A stretch of 64,000 nucleotides of DNA from Elymus sibiricus. Lineage: Eukaryota > Streptophyta > Magnoliopsida > Poales > Poaceae. This document shows positions 1 through 9,616 of this stretch, one piece after another. The notes under the pieces are model-generated. The model was not told where the DNA came from, made no database searches, and saw nothing but the letters and a program-made list of their open reading frames with translations. The stretch is taken from contig CM077665.1 in the NCBI GenBank assembly GCA_039707655.1, forward strand, positions 311,488,486-311,552,485. Reading direction: 5' to 3'. A program made the position numbers and the translations under genes. Positions within the stretch are counted from its first letter, which is position 1, and each line of letters starts with the position of its first letter.

Positions 1-429
1 TGATAAACGTATGCCCTCTTATATCATATCACAGACAGTCATAGTGGAACTAAATGTGTGTGATAAGCCCCTTATCATACACCCTTTATAGTCGTGAACT
101 GTTTGCGATTCGGTGCACATCGTAAACGGTGCGCCACAGAATAACGCGTGCGATGTTAGTGTGATCTCACACGAGTTGCAAGGATGGACCGTATGGGAAG
201 TACGCCATATCTCAAACGGTTGCCCGATGACTCTCGTTTGTGATAGATGCGGACATCCCATACGCTTAGTTTTGCCAAACGTTTGCGTTCGTTGGCCACC
301 ATCGCCGACGATTTTTCTGTGTCGTGTGGGATGGACCCCCGTATCGCCCACACAGGCAAGGCGACGGTTTAAAACTACGTCGCGAAAAGGGGTTAAAAAC
401 TGTTTGTATAGCACGTCGTTGCACCAGTT
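1..429. other. Unassigned CpG-rich block, possibly DNA-transposon end sequence
   Basis: This block is rich in intact CG dinucleotides, unlike its AT-rich neighbours, and repeats short motifs such as GTGTGATAAG, TTATCATACAC and CGTTTGCG. The style recalls subterminal regions of grass CACTA elements, but I see no CACTA terminus and no TSD, so the class is a guess. It ends where similarity to the Athila-type 3' internal region begins near 430. A 157-codon open frame (113-586) crosses that junction, so it is not a credible gene. Confidence 0.3.
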
Positions 430-1736
430 TACTGACCGGCCCCATCGCTCCATGAGCGGTACGAGCACACAAAACAGATGTTTATTTGAAGGTTTTAGAA
501 TTGGCACATGCAAATTTACTTGGAACGACAGGGTCATACCGTATATAGTTAGATATGGTGGATTCTTCGGAGCAACTTTGGTTTAAGGGGTTTGGATGCG
601 CAAGCAGCAAGGTTGTCAGAATCGCGACTCAAGTCTTAGAATCTTATGACCTCATGACGCAAACTAGCCCCTTCGATTCTATGATTTTGCTCATAGAATT
701 GAAGTTTCTACGATCCTGATAGTTATGATTCTAGGACTCACGATCCTACTAACGGAGCTCCGATCCAATCTCGATTCTGACAACTTTGGCAAGCAGTATT
801 CCCATTTAGTACAGGTGAAGGTTAGCAAATAGATTGAGAAGTGACCAACTACAGAGTGACAATGGTCATAATCATGCATTGAGAATAATTAGCATTGAAC
901 ATGAGCATGCGTAGGATATAAAAACCCTGAACATAAATATCATAGATGCTATATTGGATTTAAATCTATTACATGTCTTGAACATGCGCCAAGTCAAGAC
1001 ACTTGAATTCTTCAGAGGATACCATCCTAAAATACTACATCATAACCATTTTAATGAATGTTGACACACAAGATAATGTATTACCCACTCCTAGCTACTT
1101 AAGCATGGCATGAACAACTATAATCTCTAATTTTCATCAAAAATATGTTTACCCACAATATGCTAAATCAAGACTACGAGCTAAACATATTTACAAAAAC
1201 AAAAACAAGAAGAGTTCATACCAGCTTTTCTTCACCACGATCACTTTATCAAATTATCATCATTATTGCCTTTCACTTGGACAACCGAATGATGTGAAAA
1301 TTATAATAGTGTAAGAGTGTCGTGCTCTAAGCTGGTATGTGCAAACATTTTATTCAAAGGGGAAGACAAGGAATAATGGGCTCTTCATTAGATAACAATA
1401 AGTACATGAGCCACTTGACAGTTCTTACTAAGTCTTCTCCTTATGACGACTCAAAGAATGAAGAGAAATTCAGAGAAACACACTGAAATATTTTTGGAGT
1501 TTTTAGGTTTTCTGAAGGAAGCGAAATAAAGAAGGGAAAGAAAAAAGAGAAAAACTATTTACACAGGAGAACTCCCAACAAACAAAATAAGAAGCGTGAA
1601 ATATTTTTGGGTTTCCTTTTACTACTACGAATTAATTAAACAAGGAAGAAAGATCAAAAAGAAGCAATTAATATTTCTGAATTTTTGAATTTTTTCAAAC
1701 ACACAAAAGAAACACAATAAAACGAAGCAAAGAAAC
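430..1736 (-). mobile_element. 3' internal remnant of an Athila-type gypsy element (Sabrina/WHAM-like)
   Basis: The stretch aligns by eye, with scattered differences, to 23827-24930, the non-coding 3' internal region of the minus-strand Athila-type element in this window. Shared blocks include GACCG..CGCTCCATGAGCGGT, the CACATGCAAATTTACTTGGAACG segment, and the AT-rich AAATATTTTTGGGTTT stretch near 1600. There is no coding capacity. It is interrupted by a MITE (608-788) and ends at the left terminus of a copia LTR at 1737. It is probably the oldest layer seen here, because the copia element sits inside it. Confidence 0.65.
608..788. mobile_element. hAT-like MITE, 181 bp
   Basis: The two ends form terminal inverted repeats: CAAGGTTGTCAGAATCG at the left and, read in reverse complement, CAAAGTTGTCAGAATCG at the right (one mismatch in 17). 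The element is flanked by an exact 8-bp duplication, GCAAGCAG, at 600-607 and 789-796. The related uninterrupted sequence near 23990 lacks the insert and has one copy of that motif. An 8-bp TSD and termini starting CA with a following G-rich stretch fit the hAT superfamily. It has no coding capacity, so it would have depended on a transposase encoded elsewhere. Confidence 0.88.
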
Positions 1737-1957
1737 TGTTGTGAAGTAAAACAAGAGACAAAGATAAGTAATGGAACAACATCCTTTCATTCATTATCAG
1801 AGTGGTTATTTATACAAGTGCAAAGGACGCGATTAGGGATGCGTCTGTTCAGAGGGGTGTGAGTAACCGTCACGTCCGTTGCCAAAGGCAACTGAAGGCA
1901 GTTCCACAAAAGCAGGGATTATCCCATAATTAACACATGGGTTAATTAATTCTAACA
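1737..1957 (-). mobile_element. 3' LTR of the copia element
   Basis: The 221-bp segment begins TGTTGTGAAG and ends TTCTAACA, giving TG..CA ends with a short TGTT/AACA inverted repeat. Read on the minus strand it is preceded by a purine-rich tract (GCAGTGATTAGGGG, 1958-1971), the expected polypurine tract. A TATAAATA box on the minus strand lies at 1807-1814. The five bases left of it are GAAAC, the candidate TSD, but the partner copy was not found. At 221 bp it is short for an LTR but within the copia range. Confidence 0.7.
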
Positions 1958-2565
1958 CCCCTAATCACTGCTTGATCTTGTCAGCAGACTTCCTCTTGAT
2001 AATTATTCCTAAAAAAAACCTGTGGAAAAATGTGAGGAACATAGTGTTTGATATGTTGTCAAAACTCCTACAAACCGAGTGGGAAAATGAGGAGAAAATG
2101 ATGCAACATATAATGGTTATTGTCTCTTTTAACTCAATAGGAGAAACCATATAGAGTTTAAAGCACAATAAATATGTCATATATACTTTCCTAAAAAAAC
2201 AGTGGGGAAAACAGAAAGTATGACATATGATCTCATGTTGATATTACCTCATTAAAAGCCTTTATGAGAACCTGCATAGTAAATTCATGAAGGGAAAAGA
2301 GTATAATATGATGCGTTGAACATGAACAATACATGAAGATACCCCCCCTGATTCTTGCAACTTTTGAAGCTGTCACATACCAATTCCATGAACATATTTC
2401 TGGAATGTAGAAGTTGGTAGAGACTTGGTGAACAAATCAGTCGCCTAATTTGACTTGCAATATATGCAATATAATGATATTGCTTATTACGTAACTTGTT
2501 GGCATCCGGGAAACACAAGCAACAATATCTTCGAGATAATGGTTGGTGGTTGTAGCCATGAGGTC
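1958..2565 (-). pseudogene. copia RNase H C-terminus and 3' untranslated region (remnant)
   Basis: Minus-strand translation of roughly 2285-2565 shows a degraded copia RNase H end: an ATTTNH segment where the family has ATSTNHSE, a decayed ADLFTKSLP region, and the GMRRL..SGG tail visible as SCKNQGG. Frame breaks and substitutions are numerous. The rest (1958-2284) is the 3' UTR, with the TTCCTAAAAAAA and GTGGGGAAAA runs seen after pol in grass copia elements. It is cut at about 2565 by the Tat-like gypsy array, and the rest of RNase H resumes at 16247. Confidence 0.65.
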
Positions 2566-2971
2566 TGTTTCAAAGGCTTTCAAAACAAAGTTCAAGTCCT
2601 AGGTTGTTGCAAGCAAGACAACCAGACACTTGGGGCCTACACTGGCTGAAGTTTTATAAGTATAAGACAATTACAAGTCTCAGGTTGGTACAAACAAGAC
2701 AAACCGACACTTGGGGGCTACACTATTTCATACTTGATAACAAAAATTGATAAGTCCCAGGCTGCTGCAGGCAAGACAACCCGGCACTTGGGGGCTACAC
2801 ATTCAAGGTATTTTTCTATGCAAAACACCAAGTCATCACGAGGTGATGAATTTGGAGCTTGGGGACTACATGCAATATGGACAAAAAGGAGAAACGCCTT
2901 CAAATTTTCAGTTGTGAACGAGCCGGGTCTCATATTCTTGTTGGAAGGTTGAAAAGTTTATGTCCTCCAAG
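2566..2971 (+). mobile_element. Truncated 3' internal segment of the Tat-like element, left piece
   Basis: This is nearly collinear with 14810-15205: CAAGTCC.AGGTTG.TGCAAGCAAGACAAC units each ending CACTTGGGGGCTACAC, then the CAAGTCATCACGAGGTGATGA block and the GAGAAACGCCTTCAAATTT segment. It stops in CTCCAA at about 2970, and the same host sequence resumes at 11304 (CTATTCATAGAAACC), so an array was inserted here. No LTR lies at the left border with the copia sequence, which implies a deletion. Confidence 0.65.
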
Positions 2972-3279
2972 ATGACGAGGACATGGCTACCATAGTTATA
3001 CCCACAACCCCTGCCGCTATACCTATTGGATCAACTACGAGAGCTCGCGCACGCCAGTTAAATTATCAGGTACTTTTGTTTCTTGGTAATGCATCTAATG
3101 TTCAAGAGAATGTTATGTTGCCTAACTTAGATACATTTGTGTTTCTTACAATTGAAGAGGCTAGCATGGACAAGAAGGATGAACATTGGAGCATGATCAA
3201 GCATGGATACGAAGGCGTGTGTAGAGGGAACAAGAACGGAGTGTCCAGTGGAGATTTCCGCATTTTGAAGCCACCATGA
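2972..3279 (+). pseudogene. 3' coding tail of the gypsy family (left, partial copy)
   Basis: The frame 2983-3279 encodes about 98 residues and is closely related to 10324-10692: DEDMAT, TTRA.ARQLNYQVL, NASNVQE, MLPNLDTFVFLTIE, MDKKD and the ending LKPP. In intact relatives this acidic, low-complexity region follows the integrase. Here it is cut off from any upstream gene. The stop codon TGA (3277-3279) directly abuts the LTR. Its function is unknown. Confidence 0.6.
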
Positions 3280-3707
3280 TGACATACAAGAAGATGGACA
3301 AAATATACAAGATGGCCTTTTATAAATTTCATCCATGCCTTACTATTGGTGTTGTGCCACCTTATTTTTGGGTCAGGCCCATGTAATTTTAGAACACTAC
3401 TTCATAGGCTATTTTAGAGCTCGTATTGTAGGGGAAACGACTTAGGAGGTGGTTTAGTCCCACCTTGCCAAGGGTGGATGAAATATCCTCTCTTTGCCCC
3501 TATAAATACAGCCCTTAAGGCATTGATTAGACTTGGGTTTTATTTAGTTAAAAGTTAGCCATTGCTGCAACTTCATGTACTTCGTTTGTGTCCAACGACC
3601 AGGCCAAGGCGCAACATCATGCACGATTGTAGTCGGATTGTCAAAGTCGACTCCACCAAATTTATAGTTATCATCTCATCGAAAGATTTGGACCCTCGCC
3701 TCTATCA
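3280..3707 (+). mobile_element. gypsy LTR 1 (428 bp, internally deleted)
   Basis: It begins TGACATACAAG and ends CCTCTATCA, matching the LTRs at 7252 and 10693. A TATAAAT box lies at 3501-3507. Relative to the 607-bp LTR at 10693 it lacks about 179 bp near 3605, between GACCAGGCCAA and GGCGCAAC. A short repeat around CAAG at the deletion edges suggests illegitimate recombination. It is followed by a primer binding site. Confidence 0.8.
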
Positions 3708-3709
3708 AG

Positions 3710-3721
3710 TGGTATCAGAGC
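3710..3721 (+). promoter_or_regulatory. Primer binding site (initiator tRNA-Met type)
   Basis: TGGTATCAGAGC begins two bases after the LTR end. This is the standard plant LTR-retrotransposon site complementary to the 3' end of initiator tRNA-Met, where minus-strand DNA synthesis is primed. Confidence 0.8.
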
Positions 3722-3757
3722 AACCGGGATTACACCTTTGCCTCTTTGCCTCATGCA

Positions 3758-5100
3758 GTCACTAACATTTTGGAGGAGTTCGCTGACGTCTTTCGACAAG
3801 ACGTGCCACTGGGATTACCACCTATTTGAGGGATTGAGCATCGGATTGACTTAATTCCCAGTGCATCGCTACCCAACCATGCGTCATACTGTACCAATCC
3901 GGAGGAGACGAAGGAGATTATGCGTCAAGTACATGAGCTGCTAGATAAAGGTTATATACGTGAATCCCTAATCCTTGTGTTGTTCCTATATTCTAGTGTC
4001 GAAAAAGGAGTGTACATCGCGCATGTGTGTTGATTGTAGAGGCATTAGTAATATTACTATTTGTTATCATCATCCTATTCCTAGGCTAGATGATATGCTT
4101 GATGAATTAAGTGGCTCTACCATTTTCTCCAAATTTGATTTGCATAGTGGATACCATCAAATTCGTATGAAATTGGGAAATGAATGGAAAACAACAATAA
4201 AAACTAAGTTTGGATTATATGAGTGGTTAGTCATGCCTTTTGGGTTAACTAATGCACCTAGCACTTTCATGAGATTAATGAACAAAGTTTACATGCTTTC
4301 ATTGGGTGATTTGTGGTAGTCTACTTTGATGATATACTGATTTATAGCAGATCTTTGGAGGAACATTTGGAACATTTACGTATTGTTTTTATTGCTCTAT
4401 GTGATGCACGTTTGTTTGGTAACCTTGGGAAGTGCACCTTTTTCATCAACCAAGTATCTTTTCTTGGCTATGTTGTTACTCCACGGGGAATTGAAGTTGA
4501 TAAAGCCAAGGTTGAAGCTATCGAGAGTTGGCCGCAGCCCAAATCGGTCACACAAGTGAGGAGTTTTCTTGGCATCCCTGGTTTCTATAGGCATTTTGTG
4601 AGAGATTTCAGCACCATTGTTGCACCTCTCGATGAGCTTACAAAGAAGGATGTGCATTTTACTTGCGATACCTGACAGGAAGAAGCCTTCACGGTATTGA
4701 AAGATAAGTTAACACATGCTCCCTTACTCCAACTCCCTGATTTTAATAAGACTTTCTACCTTGAATGTGATGCTAGTGGAATTGGATTAGGAGGTGTGTT
4801 ATTACAAGATGGTAAACTTGTTGCATACTTTTCTAAAAAATTGAGTGGGCCTAGTCAGAATTATTCTACTTATGACAAGGAATTATATGCTTTTGTTCGG
4901 ACTTTGGAAACATGGCGACATTATTTATGGCCCAAAGAATCTGTTATACATTCTGATCATGAATCTTTGAACATATTAAAAGTCAGGAAAAACTGAACCA
5001 TAGACATGCTAAATGGGTTGAATTCACTAAGACTTTCCCTTATGTCATTAAACACAAGAAGGATAAAGAAAATGTTATTGTTGATGCATTGTCTCGGTGT
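3758..5100 (+). pseudogene. gypsy reverse transcriptase and RNase H (no gag or protease upstream)
   Basis: The region starts only some 36 bases after the primer site, directly in the pre-RT segment (LEEFADVF). Visible RT motifs are [38 protein letters not shown], and the catalytic YFDDILIYS at about 4321-4353, with Phe before the Asp pair. RNase H follows with the ECDAS motif, [10 protein letters not shown] and HSDHESL. Gag and protease are absent, so this unit is a deletion derivative. Frames break near 3830 (in-frame TGA), 4318, 4675 and 5000. No functional enzyme can be made. Confidence 0.85.
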
Positions 5101-5679
5101 TATACTATGCTTTCAGAACTTGAATTCAAAATATTTGGTTTGGAGACCATCAAAGATTAATATGTGCATGACACTGAATTTAAAGATGTGCTGCCGAATT
5201 GTAAAGAAGGGAGAACATGGAACAAGTTCGTCATTAATGATGGATTTGTGTTCCGTGCTAACAAGCTATGCATTCGAGCTAGCTCCGTTCGTCTTTTGTT
5301 GTTGCAGGAGGCGCATGGAGGAGTATTAATGGGACACTTCGGCGTGAAGAAGATGAAGGACGTACTTTCTACTCATTTCTTTTGGCCAAAGATGAGACAT
5401 GATGTTGAGCGGTTTGTTGCCAGCTGGACTACATGTCAAAAAAAAGTCACGACTCAATCCTCATGGTTTATATATGCCCTTGCCCGTACCTAGTGTTCCT
5501 TGGGAAGATATCTCTATGGACTTTTTTTTAGGTTTACCTCGAACAAAGAAGGGGAGGGATAGCATATTTGTTGTCGTGGATAGATTTTCAAAAATGGCAC
5601 ACTTTATACCATGTGATAAAAGTGATGTTGTTGCTAATGTTGCTGATTTGTTCTTTCGTAAAATTATTCGCTTGCATGG
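5101..5679 (+). pseudogene. gypsy integrase, first part (interrupted by a solo LTR)
   Basis: It contains the HHCC zinc-binding region, HGGVLMGHFGVKKMKDVLSTHFFWPKM, then SWTTCQK where the family has a C..C pair; the first Cys reads Trp, which would damage zinc binding. The core follows with [25 protein letters not shown], containing the first catalytic Asp. Frames shift near 5160 and 5440. It stops inside KIIRLHGV at 5679, where the solo LTR inserted, and resumes at 6225. Confidence 0.8.
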
Positions 5680-6224
5680 TGTTGGGGATATAACCCCACG
5701 ATATAACCCGCCCTATTGGGCCGGGTCATCTTCATGGCGGCTCATGGCAAGACACAAGGTGGGATCTAACGCTGAAGAGCCAGACCGGCAAGGCGGCTTA
5801 CCAAGTAAGCCGGTTTGCATCCCAGTACTCAAAGACGGCGACTCAAAGCCCAAGAGGTGGAAGGTCGCCTAGAGTTTCCTTGCTTAGGAAGCAAGGTGTG
5901 TTAGAGACATACTTGGTCACGAGTCGTAGCACGACTCAGACTCTTGTAAGCCTAGGGTCTCGACCTGTATATAAAGGCGAGTCCCTGAGGCCAATAGACT
6001 TAAGTTACAATCGATCAATAGTTAGGTCAAGCGAATCCGCTCCCTTGTAATTGATCACCAAGCAATAAGCAAAAGAGCAAGAGTAGGCTATTACCTCGAT
6101 CGTGAGGGGCCGAACCTGGGTAAACCGTGTCTCTCGATTTCGATCAACCCCGACAAGCTAATCACCCAGTTGCTCTCCCATCTAAGTCCTCACACTAGGA
6201 CATCTGTCGTGACAAAATCAGACA
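5680..6224 (+). mobile_element. Solo LTR of a Tat-type gypsy element (545 bp)
   Basis: It begins TGTTGGGGATATAACCC and ends GACA, flanked by an exact 5-bp duplication CATGG at 5675-5679 and 6225-6229. Removing it and one TSD copy restores the integrase reading RLHGV. It is related to the LTR at 60368-60913 (546 bp) and shares CTCTTGTAAGCCTAGGG, a TATA box (here 5970-5975) followed by AAGGCGAGTCCCTG, and GGGGCCGAACCTGGG. A single LTR with an intact TSD is the classic result of recombination between the two LTRs of a full element. Confidence 0.92.
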
Positions 6225-7251
6225 CATGGTGTGCCAAATACAATTGTTTCAGATCATGATGCTAAATTTCTTAGCCACTTTTGGAGATTAAAGGCGAGTC
6301 CCTGAGGCTAAGTTGGGAACTAAACTGCTTTTTAGTACTACATGTCACCCCCAAACTAATGGACAAACTGAAGTAGTCAATAGATCATTGTGTACTATGC
6401 TTAGGGTTGTTTTGAAGAATAACTTGAAAATGTGGAAAGAATGCTTGCCTCATATTGAATTTGCTTATAATCGTTCGCTGCATTCTACTAGATGTGCCCG
6501 TTTGAAGTTGTGTATGGTTTCCTACCTCGTGCATCTATTGATTTGTTGCCTCTTCCATCTTCGGAGAAGGTTAATTTTGATGCTAAACAACATGTTGAAT
6601 TGATCTTAAAGATGCATGAGTTAACTAAGCAAAACATTGAGCGTATGAATGCTAAATATAAACTTGCTGGAGATAAGAGTAGAAAACATGTTGTCTTTGC
6701 ACCTGGAGATCTTGTTTGGTTACATTTGCGTAAGGATAGGTTTCCTGATTTGCGCAAGTCAAAGCTCATGCCACGTGCTGATAGTCCGTTTAATGTGTTA
6801 AAGAAAAAAAATGATAATGCATACAAACTTGAGCTGCCTGCAAATTTTGGGGTTAGTCCCGCTTTTAACATTGCAGATTTGAAGCCTTATTTGGGTGAGG
6901 AAGATGAGCTTCCATCGAGGACGACTTCATTTCAAGAAGGGGAGGATGATGAGAACATCAATACCATTGTTACACCCACAGCCCATGCTGCTATACATAT
7001 TGGACTAATTACTAGAGCTCGCATGCCAATTGAATTACCAGGTACTTTCGTTTATTGGAAATCCTTCTAATGTTCATGAACATATGATGTTGCCTAAATT
7101 AGATACTTTTGATTTACTTATGAGTGAAGGACCTAGCATGGACAAGAAGGATGGCCGTTGGAGCGAGATCAAACATGGAAAAGAAGGCGCGCGCGCAGGA
7201 AAGAACAATGGAGCTTCCAGTGGTGATTTTTGCACTTTGAAGCCACCATAA
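6225..7251 (+). pseudogene. gypsy integrase, second part, and C-terminal tail
   Basis: It resumes with VPNTIVSDHDAKFLSHFWR, including the second catalytic Asp, then a 20-base foreign patch (6289-6308) that breaks the frame. [15 protein letters not shown] carries the catalytic Glu. The C-terminal part (6492-7075) has LVWLHLRKDRFPDLRKSKLMPRA and NAYKLELPANFGVSPAFNIADLKPY, typical of the gypsy integrase C-terminus, then an acidic tail EGEDDENINT and the family's ending LKPP. The terminal TAA (7249-7251) abuts the next LTR. At least three frameshifts are visible. Confidence 0.82.
6289..6308 (+). repeat. 20-base patch identical to part of the nearby solo LTR
   Basis: Positions 6289-6308 repeat, base for base, 5972-5991 of the solo LTR (start TAAAGGCG, end CTGAGGC). 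The patch lies in the integrase core where relatives encode a Trp-containing linker between FWR and KLGTK, and it replaces that coding sequence. It looks like templated filler DNA copied during repair of a nearby break. Confidence 0.7.
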
Positions 7252-7858
7252 TGAGAGCATGAAGGCTTGGACGAAATATACAAGATGACAATTCATAAAT
7301 TTCGTCCATAGGCTATTATAGGTGTCGCGTCACCTTATTATTGGACCAAGCCCATGTAATTTTGAAATACCACATTATAGGCTGTTTTTAGAGTCCATAT
7401 GTGTGGGAAACCGAGTTAGGGTTGGTTTCGGACCCCTCCTCCAAGGGGTCATGAAATCCCCCTCTATTCCCCCATATATACAACCCTTAGGGCGCCATTT
7501 AGACTTGGGTTTTGTTTAGATTAAAAGTTTGCCATAGCTGCAACTTCGCGTCCTTCGTTTGTGTTCTACGACCAGACCATGACATCACAGAACCCCACTT
7601 TCATCAATAAAGATTTCCTCTTACATTCGCAATATTTAGCAATTTCAGTTTCTTGCTTGTTCTTCGTTTGCATGCAGGAAACAGACCTTCGTCATCAGGT
7701 TGATCGTGCTCCGACATGGTCAATAACCTCTTGGAGTTGGTTTAGCGATTGCTAAGGCGTGACGTCTTCACATGTTCGTAGTCGGATCGTCAAAGTCTAC
7801 TCCAACGAAAACGATAGCCATAATCTCATCAAAAGATGAGACATCTTTGACTCTATCA
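7252..7858 (+). mobile_element. gypsy LTR 2 (607 bp)
   Basis: It begins TGAGAGCATGAAGG and ends GACTCTATCA, the same length as the LTR at 10693-11299 but clearly diverged from it, so the two need not be ends of one insertion. A TATATA box lies at 7475-7480. It is preceded by the pol unit's 3' tail and followed by a primer site, so it is shared by two tandem units. Confidence 0.82.
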
Positions 7859-7860
7859 AG

Positions 7861-7869
7861 TGGTATCAG
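7861..7869 (+). promoter_or_regulatory. Primer binding site (initiator tRNA-Met type, shortened)
   Basis: TGGTATCAG follows the LTR by two bases. The usual AGC extension is replaced by AAAATAATACC, so complementarity to the tRNA 3' end is shorter than at 3710-3721. Confidence 0.65.
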
Positions 7870-8613
7870 AAAATAATACCAAAGGAAGTAGATCCGAACA
7901 CAACTTTTCTTATTCTTGTTTTTTTCAAAGTCCCAGCATGGAAGCAAACAACTCTCCTTGATTGATGTGTAGATTTCTTTTTAAATATTTATCTCCTTCC
8001 AAAACCAAACAACTCAGGTGAGATTGCTTCCAAAAATGCCAACTGATCTGTTTTTCTTTCTCTAATAAATCAAACGAGTCTGGACTGTTTCTCTTTTCTG
8101 TGTAGTCCTTTATTTCCAACAACTCACGTTATTTCCTTCTTTATATCTTTCCAAAGCAGCTCGTGGGATCAATTCAAGTTTCTACGTGATTCGATTGCCA
8201 ATTTTGAATAGCTAAACAAAAATTCCTCTCTCTTTCTTTTTCTCCTAGAATTTTTCTCTCTCCAAGATGAAACAGACTCCGAGATAAACTAATGTTATGA
8301 TGACGACGAACGACAATGGTGGGTGGTGGCAGCAGAAGATGACAATGAAGTGGATGATGGTGTATGTGGATGTGGCGTGAACTAAACATGACTAGAACTC
8401 GAAACTCTAAAAGACTAGACACTAAAACCAGCAACTCGACACACGATGCAACCAAAAATTCAGCAAAACAAAAACTAAGTGGTAATGGAGAAAAGGCTCA
8501 GACTGTCTTGGACAAGGATGAAGATCTAAAAAAAATTTGTGGCTTTTTCCTGGACGATGGGTAAGAAAAGTAAACTAGGGATAATTGGAAATTCTCACCG
8601 AGCAACCCGAAAA
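7870..8613. other. Non-coding leader between an LTR end and an inverted LTR end
   Basis: No gene is recognisable. The sequence has a pyrimidine-rich part (TCTCTCTTTCTTTTTCTCC near 8230) and short open frames on both strands without recognisable domains. Its left border is an LTR end plus primer site; its right border is the same pair in inverted orientation (8614-8762). It may be leader sequence of the gypsy family or of a second, inverted copy. Confidence 0.4.
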
Positions 8614-8762
8614 CTGATACCACTTGATAGAGGCGAGGGTCCTAATCTTTTGATAGATGATAATTATAGATTTGGTGGAGTCAACTTTGATGATCCGACT
8701 AGAAACGTGCATGACATTGCGCCTTAGCAATCGCTAAACCAATCTCCGGGAGTTATTTGACA
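8614..8762 (-). mobile_element. Inverted fragment of the gypsy LTR 3' end with primer site
   Basis: CTGATACCACTT (8614-8624, primer site in reverse complement) is followed by TGATAGAGGCGAGGGTCC, then a stretch with TTTGGTGGAGTCAACTTTGATGATCCGACTA and GCGCCTTAGCAATCGCTAAACCAATCTCC. This is the reverse complement of the last 140 or so bases of the family LTR (compare 11160-11299). Similarity fades after about 8762. It faces the LTR at 7252-7858, forming an inverted repeat with a spacer of about 740 bp. Confidence 0.8.
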
Positions 8763-8903
8763 TCGTCCATTGCCGTCACCACCTACTGCATGGTAAGAAC
8801 TTATAAAGCATTGATATTTGCTTTACTGTGAGCGTTTTACCAACACATCCTAGTAGTTCATAGGAACATTATTCTTGGATTTTGTTTCTTGTTTCTACTA
8901 ATC

Positions 8904-9595
8904 ATGACAGGATCCAAAGTTGTTAGTTCATGAGCTTCTTCGATTGTGGGAGACGTGCCACCACATACGGAAACACAACAACCATTACGAGAGGTGCAAA
9001 GAGATCCAAATGCACATGATCAGGTTAATGTTTCTATACCACCATTTAATGGTCGTTTTAGGCTTATATATGGATTGAGAATTCAAAATAAATAATACAT
9101 TTGCATCCCATATTTTGCTGAGCGTAGAAAAGTCAAGGTTGCGGTTGGGTCATTCACTGCTTATGCTTCAGTTTGGTGGAGCGAATGTTGTCGGTTACAC
9201 CCTGATTATATACCTACTACTTGTGATGATTTGAAACTTGCCATGAGGCACACATTTTTCCCCACTTATTATACTCGTGATATGATTAAAAAGCTACAAC
9301 ATTTAAAACATGGTAGTGACACCGTAACGAAATATTATGACGATTTACAAACAACCTTGTTGCATTCCTCTTTAGAAGAAAGTGAAGAATATCTTATGGA
9401 TAGATTTTAGGGAGGATTAAACCGTGATATTCAGGAGAGACTAATTCATGAAAAGTGTTATCCTATGGACCGTTTGTTTCGTCTTGCTTGCAAAGCTGAG
9501 TAGGAAATAAAACGATGTGTTGCCCACAAGGAGAACGAGCGCAAGGTGCACATTGCAAGAGTTGATACAGTTGTTCCGTCAACTATTAGGCGTAC
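8904..9595 (+). pseudogene. gypsy gag (degraded)
   Basis: Plus-strand translation shows a retrotransposon gag capsid pattern: PPFNGRF, YFAERRKVKVAVGSFTAYASVWW, RHTFFPTYYTRDMIKKLQHLKHGSDTVTKYYDDLQTTLLH, and EEYLMDRF.GGLNRDIQERL. In-frame stops occur just after the ATG at 8904, near 9090, at 9408 and near 9502. No zinc knuckle was found downstream. The capsid would package element RNA into virus-like particles; this copy cannot. No pol follows, so the unit is gag-only. Confidence 0.75.
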
Positions 9596-9616
9596 TATGA
9601 TAACCACATCGTTGTT

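Noticed and set aside
113..586. 157-codon open frame at the left edge
   Set aside because: It crosses from the CpG-rich block into a retroelement 3' region at about 430; the two halves have different origins and no domain is visible.
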